From JAVBUZ01 sp031554725 (GTDB lineage: Bacteria; Bacillota; Clostridia; Lachnospirales; Lachnospiraceae): a stretch of DNA of 8,567 nucleotides. Location: NCBI GenBank assembly GCA_031554725.1, contig JAVBUZ010000230.1:1-8567 (forward strand), read 5' to 3'. The notes beneath the pieces are model-generated. The model was not told the DNA's origin and did no database searches. It saw only the letters and a list, made by a program, of their open reading frames with translations. The position numbers and the translations under genes were made by a program. Shown one piece after another: positions 6,546 through 8,567 of the stretch. Every line of letters starts with the position of its first letter. Positions within the stretch are counted from its first letter, which is position 1.

Positions 6546-8567
6546 ATGGGGATTATTTATAACGAAAAGGAACAGGTTTTTAAGCTGGATACACCAAACA
6601 GCACATATTTAATTGGGGTAATAGGTGCAGATGGATTTTTAGGACATATGTATTACGGAAAAAAAATAACGGATATTAGAGGGACAAAAGAGCTGCTACG
6701 CATTTACGAGCCTCCTTTTACACCAGATGTAAATGAAAGAGATCGTTTAAGCTTTTTAGATGCTTTCCCAACAGAATATTCAGGACATGGTGTAGGAGAT
6801 TATAGAGAAAGTAGCATTCGTGTCAAAAATGAAAATGGAAATACCGCGGTACAACCACTTTATGTATCTCATGAAATTTATGCGGGCAAGAGAAAATTGG
6901 AAGGACTTCCGGCCACCTTTGGTGATGAAAAGGATGTAACAACCTTAGCAATTACTTGTGAGGACAAATCCCTTGGACTTGAAATCGTATTGGAGTACAG
7001 TGTGTTTGAAGATACCGACGGCATTGCAAGAAGTGTAAAAGTGACCAATAAAGAGCAGTCACCAATCTACCTTGAAAAAGTAATGTCAGGTTGTCTTGAT
7101 ATGGATAATCAGGAGTTTGATTTAATAACCTTACATGGTTCTTGGGCAAGAGAAAGACATATGCAGAGAAAGTCACTGGGCTTTGGTCAACATAGCGTAG
7201 CTTCTCTACGTGGAGAAACAAGTCATCAAGAGCACCCATTTATGGCTCTTGTAGAAAAAAATGCGACACAAACTAGTGGTGATGTTTATGGCTTTAACTT
7301 TGTATATTCAGGTAACTTCTTAGCTATGGCAGCGGTAAATCAATTTGACAGCGTGAGAGTTTTAATGGGAATTAACCCAGAGGATTTTTCTTGGAAGCTA
7401 GAGTCAGGTGAGAGCTTCCAGGCACCAGAAATGATTGTAACCTACTCAGCAGAGGGTATCGGTGGCATGACAAGGTCTTTCCATAGCCTATACCGCAAAC
7501 ATCTGATTAGAAGTCCATATAAAAATAAAAAACGTCCTATTTTAATAAATAACTGGGAAGCAACCTATTTTGACTTTGATGAAAAGAAGCTTTTAGATAT
7601 TGCCAAGGAAGCCTCACAGATGGGTATTGAAATGCTCGTTATGGATGATGGTTGGTTTGGTAACAGATTCGATGACAATAGAGCCCTTGGAGATTGGGAA
7701 GTAAACGAAGAAAAGCTAAAGGGTGGCGTAAAGGATTTAGTAGATAAAGTAAATGACCTTGGCATGGAGTTCGGCATTTGGTTTGAACCAGAAATGATTT
7801 CTCCAGATTCTGATCTTTATAGAGCACATCCAGAGTGGGCAATTGCTATACCCAATCGTACACCGGGTAAAGCAAGAAACCAATATGTTTTGGATATTAG
7901 TCAAAAAGAAGTTAGGGAGTGCATTTGCCAAAAGATTGGCAAGGTATTACATAGTGCCAACATTAAATACGTAAAATGGGATATGAACCGTCCTTTAAGT
8001 GATGTAGGAAGTCTTAGCCTACCTCCAGACAGGCAGGGCGAGGTGTTCCATAGATTTGTGCTTGGCATGTATGAAATGCAAGAGTGGCTATTGGCAGAAT
8101 TTCCAGATTTACTACTAGAAAACTGTTCAGGTGGTGGAGCTCGTTTTGATCCAGGTATGCTTTATTATAGTCCACAGATTTGGTGCTCTGATGATACCGA
8201 TGCGATTGAAAGACTAGCAATTCAGGAAAGCACAGCCATGATTTATCCGCTGTCCTCTATGGGTTCTCATGTGAGCGTGTGCCCAAACCATACGGTAGGA
8301 AGAAATACACCTTTTGAAACCAGAGGATATGTAGCTCTAGCAGGAACCTTTGGCTATGAGCTAGATGTAACAAAGCTTTCAAATGAAGATAAAGAAATGG
8401 TGTCAAAACAGGTTGCTATGTATCATAAATTTAATGATTTAGTTAGAGAGGGAGATTATTACCGAATTGCTTCTTATCAAGAAAATCATAAATTTGATTG
8501 TTTCCAAGTAGTTTCAAAGGATAAAAAAGAAAGTTTAGTATTTTTTATTCAAGTTTTAGGGGAACCT
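6546..8567 (+). CDS. GH36 alpha-galactosidase, 3' end cut by the window
   Basis: Predicted retaining alpha-galactosidase that releases terminal alpha-galactose from melibiose, raffinose-family sugars and similar oligosaccharides. The frame stays open from the ATG for 674 codons to the last base. Full-length bacterial GH36 enzymes run to about 730 aa, so roughly 50-60 residues are missing. The order is an N-terminal beta-sandwich (to about 330), then a TIM barrel with MDDGWFG (366-372), FGIWFEPEM (409-417), KWDMN with the nucleophile Asp479, the substrate-binding CSGGGARFD (527-535), and WCSDDTDA, where Asp549 is the probable acid/base, then the start of a C-terminal beta-domain. There is no signal peptide, so it acts in the cytoplasm on imported sugar. 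No sugar importer or sugar-responsive regulator is in the window; one may lie downstream. It is the last visible gene of the dapF-exporter unit. Confidence 0.96.
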   Translation, partial: MGIIYNEKEQVFKLDTPNSTYLIGVIGADGFLGHMYYGKKITDIRGTKELLRIYEPPFTPDVNERDRLSFLDAFPTEYSGHGVGDYRESSIRVKNENGNTAVQPLYVSHEIYAGKRKLEGLPATFGDEKDVTTLAITCEDKSLGLEIVLEYSVFEDTDGIARSVKVTNKEQSPIYLEKVMSGCLDMDNQEFDLITLHGSWARERHMQRKSLGFGQHSVASLRGETSHQEHPFMALVEKNATQTSGDVYGFNFVYSGNFLAMAAVNQFDSVRVLMGINPEDFSWKLESGESFQAPEMIVTYSAEGIGGMTRSFHSLYRKHLIRSPYKNKKRPILINNWEATYFDFDEKKLLDIAKEASQMGIEMLVMDDGWFGNRFDDNRALGDWEVNEEKLKGGVKDLVDKVNDLGMEFGIWFEPEMISPDSDLYRAHPEWAIAIPNRTPGKARNQYVLDISQKEVRECICQKIGKVLHSANIKYVKWDMNRPLSDVGSLSLPPDRQGEVFHRFVLGMYEMQEWLLAEFPDLLLENCSGGGARFDPGMLYYSPQIWCSDDTDAIERLAIQESTAMIYPLSSMGSHVSVCPNHTVGRNTPFETRGYVALAGTFGYELDVTKLSNEDKEMVSKQVAMYHKFNDLVREGDYYRIASYQENHKFDCFQVVSKDKKESLVFFIQVLGEP

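Overview
The window is AT-rich, with all genes on the + strand, strong AGGAGG-type ribosome binding sites, heavy use of AGA/ATA codons and the gene pair glnA plus an ANTAR regulator. Together these point to a low-GC Firmicute of the class Clostridia, probably near the Lachnospirales. The species cannot be named from this window.

Layout. Bases 1-129 are the upstream region of glnA. They hold a weak promoter-like pair, a 17-bp site resembling the GlnR/TnrA box and a small perfect hairpin. glnA (130-1461, type I-alpha glutamine synthetase) is followed after 56 bp by a 182-aa ANTAR-domain protein that starts at a GTG (1518-2066). Its receiver domain appears to have lost the phosphoacceptor Asp. 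These two genes look like a nitrogen-control operon. A 137-bp gap follows (2067-2203), with an AT-only inverted repeat, an extended -10 promoter candidate and a 16-bp near-continuous palindrome.

The second transcription unit begins with dapF (2204-3040, diaminopimelate epimerase). One base after its stop come two half-transporter ABC exporters (3042-4772 and 4772-6517, overlapping by one base). They form a textbook heterodimer: the first carries the degenerate Walker B Asp and H-loop Gln, the second carries the degenerate LSQGQ signature. After 28 bp and a strong ribosome binding site comes a cytoplasmic GH36 alpha-galactosidase (6546 to the window end, 3' truncated). No terminator is visible between dapF and the alpha-galactosidase, so the four genes are probably co-transcribed, although they do not form an obvious single pathway.

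No mobile element, CRISPR array, tRNA, rRNA or clearly new system was found. The points most worth a second look are the apparently phosphorylation-independent ANTAR protein beside glnA, the regulatory sites upstream of glnA and dapF, and the mixed content of the second operon.
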